Shown: piece by piece, positions 1 through 8,195 of the stretch
How the letters are laid out: every line of letters starts with the position of its first letter
Numbering within the stretch: the stretch's first letter is position 1
DNA from: an uncultured Muribaculaceae bacterium
GTDB lineage: Bacteria > Bacteroidota > Bacteroidia > Bacteroidales > Muribaculaceae
Assembly (NCBI GenBank): GCA_910584365.1
Contig: CAJUAF010000002.1
Coordinates: forward strand, 186,001-250,000
Reading direction: 5' to 3'
DNA length: 64,000 bases
The notes under the pieces: generated by a model
The model's database searches: none
What the model was told of the DNA's origin: nothing
Seen by the model: only the letters and a program-made list of their open reading frames with translations
Program-made: the position numbers and the translations under genes

Positions 1-129
1 GATGAACTGAACGGGAAGCCGGACGTTTTAGCCGGGGCCGCCTGTATCGGCTATGACTTCAACCCCGAAAGCAATACCTTCGGAATAGATTTTATTCCTT
101 CGGCTTATGCTCCGTTCCACTCAAAATAA
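1..129 (+). CDS. 3' end of an unidentified phage gene
   Basis: An open frame enters from the left edge and stops at 127-129, giving 42 residues that end in YAPFHSK. Eight bases separate it from the next plus-strand gene, so the two probably form one transcript. These two genes run opposite to the head and packaging genes beside them. The fragment is too short to place in a family; a small structural or accessory role is only a guess. Confidence 0.5.
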   Translation, partial: DELNGKPDVLAGAACIGYDFNPESNTFGIDFIPSAYAPFHSK

Positions 130-137
130 CTAAGGCT

Positions 138-437
138 ATGAAAATACCGCGTATCAATACCACGAAGGGCAAACAGCCCGTTACCGTCGTTCCCGATAAC
201 GCCCTTGTCGAAGGCTTCCTTAACTCAGACGCCCCGGCGGAAGATATAGACGTCGTGCGGCTTCTTGAATATGCCGAGCCGGACGCCGAAAAGAACGGGG
301 CTATTCTCCGGCAATGCTTGGAAGGAAAAGCCCGGCTTCTTTCTGTCTATCCCGGCAATAACGAAAAAGAACCCACGGGCGCGAAGTTCGTAGGTTCTAT
401 TATGGACGGCGGCTTATACCTCGTTCCGCTTATTTAA
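138..437 (+). CDS. Hypothetical phage protein, 99 aa
   Basis: The 99-residue acidic soluble protein has no signal peptide or membrane segment and belongs to no family I recognise. The start is an ATG preceded by a short purine run (taagg). The gene follows the partial gene at the left edge by 8 bases. It ends 8 bases inside the 3' end of the convergent head-protein gene (shared 430-437). The glycine-rich C-terminus (near GGLYLVPLI) could pack in a small beta structure, but nothing firm can be said about function. Confidence 0.6.
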   Translation: MKIPRINTTKGKQPVTVVPDNALVEGFLNSDAPAEDIDVVRLLEYAEPDAEKNGAILRQCLEGKARLLSVYPGNNEKEPTGAKFVGSIMDGGLYLVPLI

Positions 438-2709
438 GACTTCTAATAAACGCTATCATTTCCGCGTATTCCGTAGGTAAATACTTTTGGAATACGCGGT
501 TTCCTATAAATGCGTTTTCAAAGCAATGGGCGAGGTATTCCGCTTCGCTTTTTCCGGCTCCCTTGAAGTATGAGGTAGAATGACCCCAACCCACGGAAAC
601 TATAAGGCTTTTTAGTGTATCTTGAACGGCGGCTATTTGTTCTATTACGTCATGTTTCGTTATGCCTCGTTTCGTAAACGTAGCGTCATCCATGCTGTAT
701 ATTTTCCTATAAAGTCGGTCTAATCGTTCGGAAAGTACCTTAGCCTTCATTAACTTGGTCTTTTTCGTTTCCGTTACGAACGCCTTTTTATCCGGGTCCC
801 ATTTACGTTTAGTTACCGTCGTTTCCACCTTTTCACGAAGCCGGGCTATTTGTTTGTCGCGGAGGTCTTTTACTTCCTTGCTGTGCCTTAATCCTCGTTG
901 GTAGTCTATACCGTGGCCGAACTCATGGTAAATAAGGGCGCGGCGGTAATATGGACTTTGTGAGCTGCGCGTTCCGCCCATATCCAATACCACGCCTTTT
1001 AACGCGCTGTGGTAACTGTCGTTTCCGTTTTTCTTGTGTATGGTTAGCGGTATCGGCTTTTTCGGGTCTATCAAGTCGAAGAACTCCCGGCTATATTCGT
1101 AGTCGTCGCCACGAAGCCACTTACCGCCCTTCCGCAACTCGGTAGGCATATTCGCGGAATAGCTGCCCTTCTTCGCTTTTGCGGCTGACAACTTGCCCGG
1201 AAGCGACGCGAAGAAGGCTTTTAGGCGGCTAATGCAGTCACCGTAATAGTTGGTCGTCCTTATCTCGTTGGCGGTAAGGGCGTCTTTAATTTCCTTCACT
1301 ATGTCCGGGAACCCTACGGCTTTGTCGGCGAAGTCGTCCACTTCGCTACGGGCGGCTAACCATTCCGACATCCTGTTTAGTCGTTCCTCTTGAAGCCGTT
1401 TTACTTCGGCGTTTAGTCCGGCGCGGTCGCCCGCTGTCCTCAATGGATCCAACCGCGAAACGTCTAAGCCGAAGGAATAGGCCCACTTCTTAAAATTGGC
1501 TATCTCGCTGTCGTAGTCCGTGCAGGGTTCGGGCGGCTTTGCCGTGGTGCCCGGCATCTGCGCCTTCTGCGGAATGGTAGGAAGAAGGCCGCCGGAAATA
1601 ACGCCCTTCTTGAAGTTGTCGCGTATGTAATACGGCATCGACTTCCAACCCTTAGCGCGTTCCGCTATCGCTTCAATATGGGAACGGAAGGCGGCGGGTA
1701 CGTCGCGGACGGTACGCCGGGAAGGAAGGCTTTTATATGTCTTCCCGCGAACTATCGCCTTCAAGCGGTTGGCGCGGTCGTCGTTGTATTCGTCGTAGTC
1801 GGACATAATAGGCACGACGACGCAGCGGCATTGTGGGTGCCAGCCCAAAAATTTGAAGGTCTTGGGGTAGTCGCCCGCCAACTCGTCGCAAATGTCGGTA
1901 AGCGGTACCTTCTTCCCCTTGCTGTCGGTCGTCGTGTGGTTATTACTCAACATCACGCGGAAGCCTACGACAAAATCAAGCTGTTGCCATCGTAGGTATT
2001 CGGCTTCGCGGTAGGCCATGTTTACCTCGGTACGCGCCAAACGCTCGGCGTTCTTGGCGGAACTCCTGTAAACGCCTTGTCCGGGGTGGTACATCGACGC
2101 CGCCTTACTTAGTCGAAGGTTGCCGCCCTTGTCGCGGACGCGCCTAAATAGTTTGTCCGGGTTCTGCAAGTATTGGCGAAGGTCGCGGGAGAGCTGCCCC
2201 GCGCTTCGTCCTTCTCCTACGGCGACGTCTATACCCAATTCTACCGCCGTCTTAAATTCTTCCGTGTATTTCCATACGCGCTGACTAAGCCCCAACCCGC
2301 CGGCCTTGCGCTGTTGGAAGGCTTGTAAGGCTTCTAAGTTCCGGGCCTGGTATTGGGCCGCTTCTTCCGGGCTTAGGCGTGAAGTGCGAAGGATGGAACT
2401 TAGGAACGTGTCGCTTTTGTCGCAGGCCGCTTGCCACTCCGTCCGCGTTCCTGTTTCTATCACGGCTTCCACTCTTTTAGCCAAACGGTTTAATATCCCC
2501 TGCGCCTGTCTTCGTGTCGCCGGGAAGTCGTCGAAACTAAATACCCCGTCTTCGGGTATATCTATACGTCCGGCGGCTGCTGCTATCTCGCTGCAAGCCG
2601 TGTTATACAGCCGTTCCACTTGACGGGCGTAGCGCGTAGTCCGGGCGTAGTGCTGTGCGTCGAAGCCACGAAGTCGGACTATAAGGCGGTTTTCAGTATA
2701 ATCGGGCAT
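430..2709 (-). CDS. Phage Mu gpF-like head protein fused to a zincin-type metallopeptidase domain
   Basis: The 759-residue protein has two parts. Residues about 130-300 resemble Mu gpF-like minor head (head morphogenesis) proteins: helical DxRxxL-type region, an RTEVNMAYREAE segment near 226, and the hallmark HPQCRC at 291-296. Such proteins sit at the portal and inner capsid and act in head assembly. The C-terminal half has HEFGH at 595-599, the HExxH zinc motif, and a downstream AEYLAHCFENAF helix near 735 that could supply the third (Glu) ligand as in gluzincins. The peptidase part may process head proteins or be injected; that is inference. The gene lies downstream of the portal gene, as gpF homologues usually do, after a 135-base gap rich in inverted repeats. 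Confidence 0.82.
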   Translation of the reverse strand: MPDYTENRLIVRLRGFDAQHYARTTRYARQVERLYNTACSEIAAAAGRIDIPEDGVFSFDDFPATRRQAQGILNRLAKRVEAVIETGTRTEWQAACDKSDTFLSSILRTSRLSPEEAAQYQARNLEALQAFQQRKAGGLGLSQRVWKYTEEFKTAVELGIDVAVGEGRSAGQLSRDLRQYLQNPDKLFRRVRDKGGNLRLSKAASMYHPGQGVYRSSAKNAERLARTEVNMAYREAEYLRWQQLDFVVGFRVMLSNNHTTTDSKGKKVPLTDICDELAGDYPKTFKFLGWHPQCRCVVVPIMSDYDEYNDDRANRLKAIVRGKTYKSLPSRRTVRDVPAAFRSHIEAIAERAKGWKSMPYYIRDNFKKGVISGGLLPTIPQKAQMPGTTAKPPEPCTDYDSEIANFKKWAYSFGLDVSRLDPLRTAGDRAGLNAEVKRLQEERLNRMSEWLAARSEVDDFADKAVGFPDIVKEIKDALTANEIRTTNYYGDCISRLKAFFASLPGKLSAAKAKKGSYSANMPTELRKGGKWLRGDDYEYSREFFDLIDPKKPIPLTIHKKNGNDSYHSALKGVVLDMGGTRSSQSPYYRRALIYHEFGHGIDYQRGLRHSKEVKDLRDKQIARLREKVETTVTKRKWDPDKKAFVTETKKTKLMKAKVLSERLDRLYRKIYSMDDATFTKRGITKHDVIEQIAAVQDTLKSLIVSVGWGHSTSYFKGAGKSEAEYLAHCFENAFIGNRVFQKYLPTEYAEMIAFIRSLK

Positions 2710-2732
2710 AAAGTTATTTTTGTTAAATTTCG

Positions 2733-2803
2733 CGTCTAAGCGCGATAAGCGCGTTAGGTTATAGTTTCCTTAGCCGGAGCGTTTTAACGCGCTTAGGCGC
2801 GCC
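2733..2803. repeat. Inverted-repeat cluster between portal and head genes
   Basis: Perfect 11-bp arms TAAGCGCGTTA (2746-2756) and TAACGCGCTTA (2785-2795) flank a 28-base loop, and further CGCG-rich copies (CTAAGCGCG at 2736-2744, TTAGGCGCGC at 2793-2802) offer alternative pairings. The tract fills the unusually long 135-base gap between the portal stop and head-protein start. No U-run follows on the minus strand, so it is not a typical terminator. It could be a transcript-processing or regulatory structure. Confidence 0.55.
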
Positions 2804-2844
2804 CAAAACGTATTACTTTAATACGTCGGCAGGCAAAATGGGGG

Positions 2845-4332
2845 TTAATAGGTCGGTTCGCCTTCGTAATGGGCGTTTTCCCTGTCTTCGTCGGCGTGTA
2901 TCTCGGCCAGTTCTGCGTCCGGGTCTTCCGCCCAACCCAAACGGCGAACGGTGGCTTTCTGACTTGCTACGGGCTTGCCGCCGTTGGCTGTTTGAAGCGT
3001 ATTTATTTTCGCCTGTTCGTCCTCAATGATGTAGGGCGTTATCCGGGGCGTAACGATAAGACGACGGGCGGCCGCCTTAGACTTCACGTTAGCCGCGCCG
3101 AGGTACGCTAACAATATGTTAGCGCGCCGGGTCAGGTAGTCGTCGAATACTTCCATTTTGTCCTGCACCTTCAAATGTGCGTCCATAAATAGAAGCTGCA
3201 GGGCGATGCCGCTTACCGCGCCTATTCCCTTTACGCTCTCAAAGGAAATGTCGGGCGTTTGAGTAATGGCGTATATTAGGCGTAGGAGCGTTTCTATCTC
3301 TAACTTCACGCTTTCCGGGGCTTGTGCCCATGATAGGTAGGTTGCTTTCGCGCCTTCCTCGCCTTCTATAATGGCCCCGGCTTCTCCCTTCCTTGCGAAG
3401 CCCAATATTTTGCCTTCTACAAAGATTTTCGGGCTTGCGTGGTAGTCGTTCGTATCGGCAAAGTTGGAAAGTAATTTTTCCAAACGGTCGATAAGGCTCT
3501 CCACGTCTTCCCACTCTACGGCGGGTTGGCTTCCGTAGACAATGGGAATTTTGCCTAACGTCAACTTCTTGGGGTAGCCTTCGACTAACTCCCAATTCTT
3601 TGCCGCGCCTACGGTCGTGCCTTCCGCTGCCCATAAGTAGTGCGCGTCCTTCGTATAGGTTTCAAAAAATGTGCGCGTAGTCATGTTGTCGGTCTTCTTC
3701 GTGAACTCACGGGAGAAGGCTATAAGGTCGCGGGCATCGTCGAAGTACGGGTAAAGCCTATCGCCGAACGCCGGGCTAAACAGGGCTACGCGGAACTTCA
3801 TCTTTGTCGTGAAGCCATAAAGGTCGTGTTCCTCGTTGCCTTCCACGGGGTACCAATATTCGGCTACTTCGGTAGTGCTGTATAGGCTTCGGGCTACGCG
3901 GCGGTTAAGCGTCTTTTCCTTCACGTCGTGAAGGACGCGCTTTAACGCGGCTAATACCGTCTTTTCTTCGTCGTTCTGCGGGTCGGCATCGTAGGCTACC
4001 GGGTTGCCGAACGTGAAGGCGACGGCGCGTTTTACTATCAACTTTTGAAGGGCCAACGCTATACGGGCTACGGGTTCAATTCTAAACCCCTGTTCCGTGG
4101 TAAGCTCGGCGTTTACGTTGATGTTCTTTACTTCCCCGTATTCCTCGCTATCCTTGTCAATGACTACGAGTTTGTCCGGGCGTTTCCGGGGGTCGTTAAT
4201 GTCGTGCAGTTTCGGGTCGTATTGGGCCGCGTACTGCTCGGAATTGGGAAGCGGGGTAAGTCGCCCGTTCCTCAGTTCGCTGATGGCGGCTGAATAGTCG
4301 CCCGCTTTTAGCAATTCGTCAATAGGTGGCAT
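2845..4332 (-). CDS. Phage portal protein (SPP1 gp6-like family)
   Basis: The portal forms the dodecameric ring at one capsid vertex through which DNA is packaged and ejected. The 495-residue length, position directly after the terminase and before the gpF-like head gene, and the helical pattern with conserved middle segments (an IPIVYGSQPAVEWEDVESLID region near 265-290 and a GIGAVSGIALQLLFMDAHLK segment near 370) fit the SPP1 Gp6-like portals. The family call rests on pattern and synteny, not on alignment. The C-terminus is charged and disordered-looking (EIHADEDRENAHYEGEPTY). The start is ATG, 22 bases after the terminase stop. Confidence 0.85.
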   Translation of the reverse strand: MPPIDELLKAGDYSAAISELRNGRLTPLPNSEQYAAQYDPKLHDINDPRKRPDKLVVIDKDSEEYGEVKNINVNAELTTEQGFRIEPVARIALALQKLIVKRAVAFTFGNPVAYDADPQNDEEKTVLAALKRVLHDVKEKTLNRRVARSLYSTTEVAEYWYPVEGNEEHDLYGFTTKMKFRVALFSPAFGDRLYPYFDDARDLIAFSREFTKKTDNMTTRTFFETYTKDAHYLWAAEGTTVGAAKNWELVEGYPKKLTLGKIPIVYGSQPAVEWEDVESLIDRLEKLLSNFADTNDYHASPKIFVEGKILGFARKGEAGAIIEGEEGAKATYLSWAQAPESVKLEIETLLRLIYAITQTPDISFESVKGIGAVSGIALQLLFMDAHLKVQDKMEVFDDYLTRRANILLAYLGAANVKSKAAARRLIVTPRITPYIIEDEQAKINTLQTANGGKPVASQKATVRRLGWAEDPDAELAEIHADEDRENAHYEGEPTY

Positions 4333-4354
4333 AATCTATTGGGGTTTATGGGGG

Positions 4355-5815
4355 TTAGAAAATTTGTTTTAATCTTGAAATACTTTGCTTCCCGTCGGGG
4401 CGTTTCTCCACCGTTCCCGTTAGAGCGTCCGGCGCGTCGTCGTGGGTGTTTGTTCCCTGCTTCTTGTATTGGGTTATAGCCTTGTGAAACTTCGGCCATA
4501 AGTGCGCCCACTCCTTCGGGAAGTGCGTAAGGTTCTGCACCTCGTTTGAGTGGCTGAATATTCGTATATCCTTGTTTTCGCCTTGGTGGAACCAGCGTAC
4601 AACGGTGCGGCGGTTTCCCAATATCCGGCAGTTTTCTTCTACCTTCCGGGCGAAGCCGCGCCCGCCGTTGTTACTCTCTATTATTGCTTCCTCTACTTCC
4701 CACTTCGTAAGGATACGCGCCGTTTCCGGCTCGGTCGTTTCCATTGCGGCCTGGGTATAGTACACGTCTAAAATGAAGTTGCCTATTTCCGTTTCGACGT
4801 AGACAATACAGCATAGGTAGTCGTCGCCCGTGTCGGCGGTATCGACGTAGGCTTTAACTTTGTGCTGCTTTGTAATAGGCAATACTTCGTAGGTCTTAAA
4901 CTCCCGTTCGTACATCAACCCGGTAAGCGGGCGCGGGTTCTGCATATACTGCGTTTCAAAAACCCACGGGGCCTTGTCCTCTAATTCGTGAAGTTCGGTT
5001 AGTGTATGTTTGAAGGGCCATAACGGGTGTTCGTCGCCTTTTTCGTCCACCTCAATAACGGGAAGGCTTAAAACCGACCATTCGTCCGGCTCCAACTTTT
5101 GAAGGTAGCCGCAAAGGTCGTCTTCGTCCAAACGCTGCATAATTATAATTATCGGCGTTTTTCGGCTGTTAACGCGGTTTCGGATGGTTGTTTCAAACTT
5201 TTGGTTTACCTTCTCGCGGACTAACTCGCTTCGGGCGTCGTCCGGCTTTATCGGGTCGTCGATGACTATCGCGCCGCCGAACTCCCCGGCTTCGGAAGTA
5301 ATAGCGGCTACTTCGTCGCCTAATTCTTCTTCCTCGTCCTTATCCACCAAACCCGCGCCGAAGCCTGTTACCTGGCCCGCCGACGAAACGGCGTAAAGTC
5401 CGCCGCCCGCCTTCGTGAACCATTTACGGGTGTTTACGCTCGTCGGCATCGTGTCCGGGAATAAACGCCTATACGACGGTTCGCGCAGAATCTCCTGTAC
5501 TCCGCGCGAATTGTCGCGGGCTAAGTCGTCCGAATAACTGAGGTGTATAAACTTCGCCTTCGGGTTTATGGCGAAGCCTTCCGCGATGAAGGACTTAACG
5601 GCTAACTCCGTCTTACCGTAGCGCGGTGCAGTGTTTATTATAAGCCGGGTTATTTCGCCCTTGAGAACCTTGTCTAAGACTTCGGCTATTTTTTCGTGGT
5701 GCTTGCCTACGACAAATTTACGCTTATACTTTTCCTTGAAAAAGAAGCGCGTAAAGTTGAGGGTTCCTTGTAGAACCCACGTTTTAATTATATCTATGTC
5801 GCGGCAAAACCCCAT
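4355..5815 (-). CDS. Phage terminase large subunit
   Basis: The 486-residue packaging motor has an N-terminal ATPase and C-terminal RNase H-like nuclease. Visible motifs are Walker A APRYGKTE (63-70), Walker B GAIVIDDP (181-188), a motif III-like TPIIIIMQRLDEDDL segment (220-234), and nuclease acidic residues in YVDTADTGDDY (D325, D328) and the closing DDAPDALTG near 465. It cuts concatemers and pumps DNA through the portal. The start ATG directly follows the stop of the upstream gene (TAAATG), so translation is probably coupled to the terminase-small-like gene. All key motifs are intact. Confidence 0.95.
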   Translation of the reverse strand: MGFCRDIDIIKTWVLQGTLNFTRFFFKEKYKRKFVVGKHHEKIAEVLDKVLKGEITRLIINTAPRYGKTELAVKSFIAEGFAINPKAKFIHLSYSDDLARDNSRGVQEILREPSYRRLFPDTMPTSVNTRKWFTKAGGGLYAVSSAGQVTGFGAGLVDKDEEEELGDEVAAITSEAGEFGGAIVIDDPIKPDDARSELVREKVNQKFETTIRNRVNSRKTPIIIIMQRLDEDDLCGYLQKLEPDEWSVLSLPVIEVDEKGDEHPLWPFKHTLTELHELEDKAPWVFETQYMQNPRPLTGLMYEREFKTYEVLPITKQHKVKAYVDTADTGDDYLCCIVYVETEIGNFILDVYYTQAAMETTEPETARILTKWEVEEAIIESNNGGRGFARKVEENCRILGNRRTVVRWFHQGENKDIRIFSHSNEVQNLTHFPKEWAHLWPKFHKAITQYKKQGTNTHDDAPDALTGTVEKRPDGKQSISRLKQIF

Positions 5816-6253
5816 TTAATACTTCTCGTTAAGGCTTTTAAGAAGGTCGGCGGCTTCTTCCTTCGTAAGCGTCCGGGCCGGTATCAAGTCGCCTCCGTCC
5901 TTCCCTGTTACTTCCATTCGCTGTGTGGGCTTCCCGTACTGACGTTCGCGCAACTTGTCTAACGTCGTGGTCTTGCCCGCCTTCATATCGGAAAGGACGG
6001 CAATAGCCAACCCTTTGGGATAGGCGGGCGCGTCTTCCCACTTCGCCAATAGTTTCAAGTCGTTGGCGTTGAAGGTAAGTATAGCGGCTTCCCATTCGTC
6101 TATCTCCACGGCGGAAAGGCTGTAAAACTTCTTGGCGCGAGCCTTGCTCCCGAATATCTTTACGAGCTGTTCGGGTACGCGGCTTTTGGGCCGCCCTTTC
6201 GGGTTTCCGCTTTGCCCCTTCTTGAAGGGTATAAGGTTTTGTTCGTTTGCCAT
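5816..6253 (-). CDS. Probable terminase small subunit / DUF5681-like DNA-binding protein
   Basis: The 145-residue basic protein opens with the KKGQSGNPKGRPKS signature common to DUF5681-like phage proteins, an AT-hook-like GRPK loop suited to DNA binding. The rest is helical and ends EEAADLLKSLNEKY. Its place immediately before the terminase large subunit, with zero bases between, makes a small terminase (DNA recognition) role likely. Sequence alone does not prove it, since similar proteins also occur as orphan accessory proteins. Confidence 0.7.
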   Translation of the reverse strand: MANEQNLIPFKKGQSGNPKGRPKSRVPEQLVKIFGSKARAKKFYSLSAVEIDEWEAAILTFNANDLKLLAKWEDAPAYPKGLAIAVLSDMKAGKTTTLDKLRERQYGKPTQRMEVTGKDGGDLIPARTLTKEEAADLLKSLNEKY

Positions 6254-6292
6254 CGTTTCTCTCTGATATTGGTTGCTATCCTCTCTGTTCCC

Positions 6293-7702
6293 TTATTCGC
6301 GTTCCGGGGCGTCCTCGTCCGGGGCGAAGTTGCCTAATAGTTCGGCTTTGTCGCCCGTGTATTCTTCCCAACGCTTTATAATCACGTCTATGTAGGCGGG
6401 GTCTAATTCCACGGTATAGCACGAACGCGCCAACTGCTCGGCCGCCATTAAGGTGCTGCCACTTCCGCCGAATAGGTCTAAGACGACTTCGCCGGGGCGG
6501 GTGCTGTTCTTAATTGCGCGGCCCATAAGTTTTATAGGCTTCATCGTCGGGTGGTCGGCGGAACGTAGCGGCTTGTCTTCGTGTATGACGGTCGTAGGTG
6601 TCGCTTCGCCCAATAGCGAACGAAGAAGGGTTTTAAGTTCATCCTTCGTCATCGCGTCTATGTCCGGGCCTGGGTCTTCCGTTACCGTAAGAAGGTCGCG
6701 GCGGTTTACGAAGAAGTGCGACGCGCCGGGCTTCCAACCGTATAAGCAGGGTTCGTGCTTCCATTGGTAGTCCTGTCGCCCTAATACCATATTGTTCTTG
6801 ACCCATATAAGTATTTGCTTCAACTCCCAACCGACGGACTTTACCGCCAATTTGAAGTTAAGCCCTTCCGTTCCGGCGTGCCAAATGTAGAACGCGCCGC
6901 CCTTCTTGAGGTAGCGGTTGGCGTTCTCAAAAGCTGCCGTAAGGAAGTCCAAAAACGCGCCGTCGTCCATCTTGTCGTTGGCGATGTCCTTTTGTACCCG
7001 GTTCCCTTTGTCGGCGGCGTTTAGAGCCTCGTTCTTGCTTGAATAGTCCACGTTATAGGGCGGGTCGGTTAGAAGTAAGTCTACCTTCCCTTCGCCTATA
7101 AGGATATCCAATACTTCCGGGCTTGTGCTGTCGCCGCAGATAAGGCGGTGGTTCCCCAATCGGTAGACGTCGCCGTAACGGGCTTTCGGCTTCTTGGGAA
7201 GGTTCCCGGCTACGTCGTAGTCGTCTTCTTCGGCGTCGTTCTCGTTCTTGCCCGTATCGACGTCGGGAAGGTCTACGCCCCAATGGTCTAACTCGTCTAA
7301 CTCCCATTCGTTGGCTAAGTCGTCCATATCCCAATCGCCGAAGGATACGTTATCCTTAATCACAATAGCGCGTAACTTCTCCGGCGGTGTTTCCGGGGGT
7401 ATGACCTTCGCTATTGTTTCCGTATAGCCCAATTCCTTGAGGGCGCGGTAACGCATATTACCGCCTATAATCACGTTAAGCCCGTTATATTGGTATATCA
7501 GGACTTCACGAAGTGCAAGCATTTCCGGGTCGTCCTGTATCGACGCCTTCAACTTCCTAAACTTAACGTCGTCCTTCATTTGGCGCGGGTTCTTGGGTAC
7601 GCCCGGAATTTGCCCTTTGTTCGGTACGATGTCGCTAAGTTTGACTACGATGCTTTGCACCAACCCGGCGAGGGGCTTGGGTTTGGTCTTTCTTCTGCTC
7701 AT
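6293..7702 (-). CDS. ParB-domain / DNA methyltransferase fusion, beta-class, probably N6-adenine
   Basis: The 469-residue protein carries a ParB/sulfiredoxin-like domain at about 17-105 (GGNMRYRALKELG at 80-92) followed by an amino-methyltransferase. Catalytic motif IV is TDPPYNVDY (DPPY 213-216); the SAM-binding motif I, DLFGGSGSTLMA, lies near 418. That order (IV before I) is the beta class, and DPPY favours adenine N6 over cytosine N4. No cognate restriction gene is adjacent, so it is an orphan phage methylase. It opens the packaging cluster, just after the terminator at 7,721-7,750. Its likely purpose is protection from host restriction; see the GATC finding. Confidence 0.9.
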   Translation of the reverse strand: MSRRKTKPKPLAGLVQSIVVKLSDIVPNKGQIPGVPKNPRQMKDDVKFRKLKASIQDDPEMLALREVLIYQYNGLNVIIGGNMRYRALKELGYTETIAKVIPPETPPEKLRAIVIKDNVSFGDWDMDDLANEWELDELDHWGVDLPDVDTGKNENDAEEDDYDVAGNLPKKPKARYGDVYRLGNHRLICGDSTSPEVLDILIGEGKVDLLLTDPPYNVDYSSKNEALNAADKGNRVQKDIANDKMDDGAFLDFLTAAFENANRYLKKGGAFYIWHAGTEGLNFKLAVKSVGWELKQILIWVKNNMVLGRQDYQWKHEPCLYGWKPGASHFFVNRRDLLTVTEDPGPDIDAMTKDELKTLLRSLLGEATPTTVIHEDKPLRSADHPTMKPIKLMGRAIKNSTRPGEVVLDLFGGSGSTLMAAEQLARSCYTVELDPAYIDVIIKRWEEYTGDKAELLGNFAPDEDAPERE

Positions 7703-7720
7703 TGTTCCTGTGTCTTTATT

Positions 7721-7750
7721 GAAGAAAAGGCGCGGTTTGGTCGCCGCGCC
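7721..7750 (-). terminator. Intrinsic terminator between early and packaging modules
   Basis: Read on the minus strand, GGCGCGG (7744-7750) pairs with CCGCGCC (7729-7735) around an 8-base loop, followed by TTTTCTTC. This 7-bp GC-rich stem with a T-run lies downstream of the small membrane gene and upstream of the ParB-methyltransferase. It would separate early transcription from the packaging cluster unless read through. Confidence 0.65.
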
Positions 7751-7839
7751 CTTTCCCGCTTCGGCTGTCGCCGTTGCTTTCAGCTATATGGATGTGTAGA
7801 AGCCTAATTTATCCACGCCCAAACGATGCCCGAAACGGC

Positions 7840-8099
7840 TTAGTATAGAATAAGCCACGTTATAGCCCCGGCGGTCGTCCATAAGAAGTCGGCAAATTCC
7901 GGCGTTCCCTTCTTGGTTACGCGGTCGTAGACTTCTTTTGAATGCCGACGGCTACGGCGATAGCCACGGCAATAAGGACGGGCAAAAAGTTCGTAAGAAC
8001 TCCGGCTATAATCAGCCCGGCGAAGTAGTGTAACTTCTTGTCGAAGGCCAGCCACTTAATGAAGGCGGCGACTTTTTCTATTGCTTGTTTCGGTTTCAT
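7840..8099 (-). pseudogene. Small membrane protein gene with an apparent frameshift
   Basis: The first frame, from ATG at 8099, reads MKPKQAIEKVAAFIKWLAF and a membrane segment (about HYFAGLIIAGVLTNFLPVLIAVAIAVAVGI), then stops at 7,917. An overlapping minus-strand frame continues with KEVYDRVTKKGTPEFADFLWTTAGAITWLILY, stopping at 7,840. Joined, these look like one small two-helix protein common in Bacteroidetes mobile elements (pattern GKEIYD...PEFxDFxxTxxGA). The join falls near 7,937-7,945 at ATTCAAAAGAAG on the coding strand and needs a -1 shift. A one-base indel, a sequencing error, or programmed slippage on the A-run are all possible. The protein precedes the terminator, so nothing downstream depends on it. 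Confidence 0.6.
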
Positions 8100-8130
8100 G
8101 GGTGCGTTGGTTTCTATGTGCAAAGTTAAA

Positions 8131-8163
8131 GGCTTTGTCGTATTAGAGTGATACGACAAAGCC
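8131..8163. repeat. Perfect 13-bp palindrome with phage motif GTATTAGAGTGATAC
   Basis: Arms GGCTTTGTCGTAT (8131-8143) and ATACGACAAAGCC (8151-8163) surround the 7-base loop tagagtg. The centre contains GTATTAGAGTGATAC (8140-8154), one of several copies of a phage-wide 15-mer. A minus-strand -7-like box, TAACTTTG (8121-8128), lies just inside, ahead of the gene at 8099. The element sits between the VRR-NUC stop and that gene. It could be an operator or a terminator hairpin; on the minus strand it is followed by only TTT. Confidence 0.6.
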
Positions 8164-8195
8164 TAAAACACTTCGTTAAAACTTCAAGTCGGCGG

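Noticed and set aside
7930..7950. Classical -1 programmed slippery heptamer in the small membrane gene
   Set aside because: The sequence TCAAAAG lacks the full X XXY YYZ form, so programmed shifting is not favoured over an indel, though not excluded.
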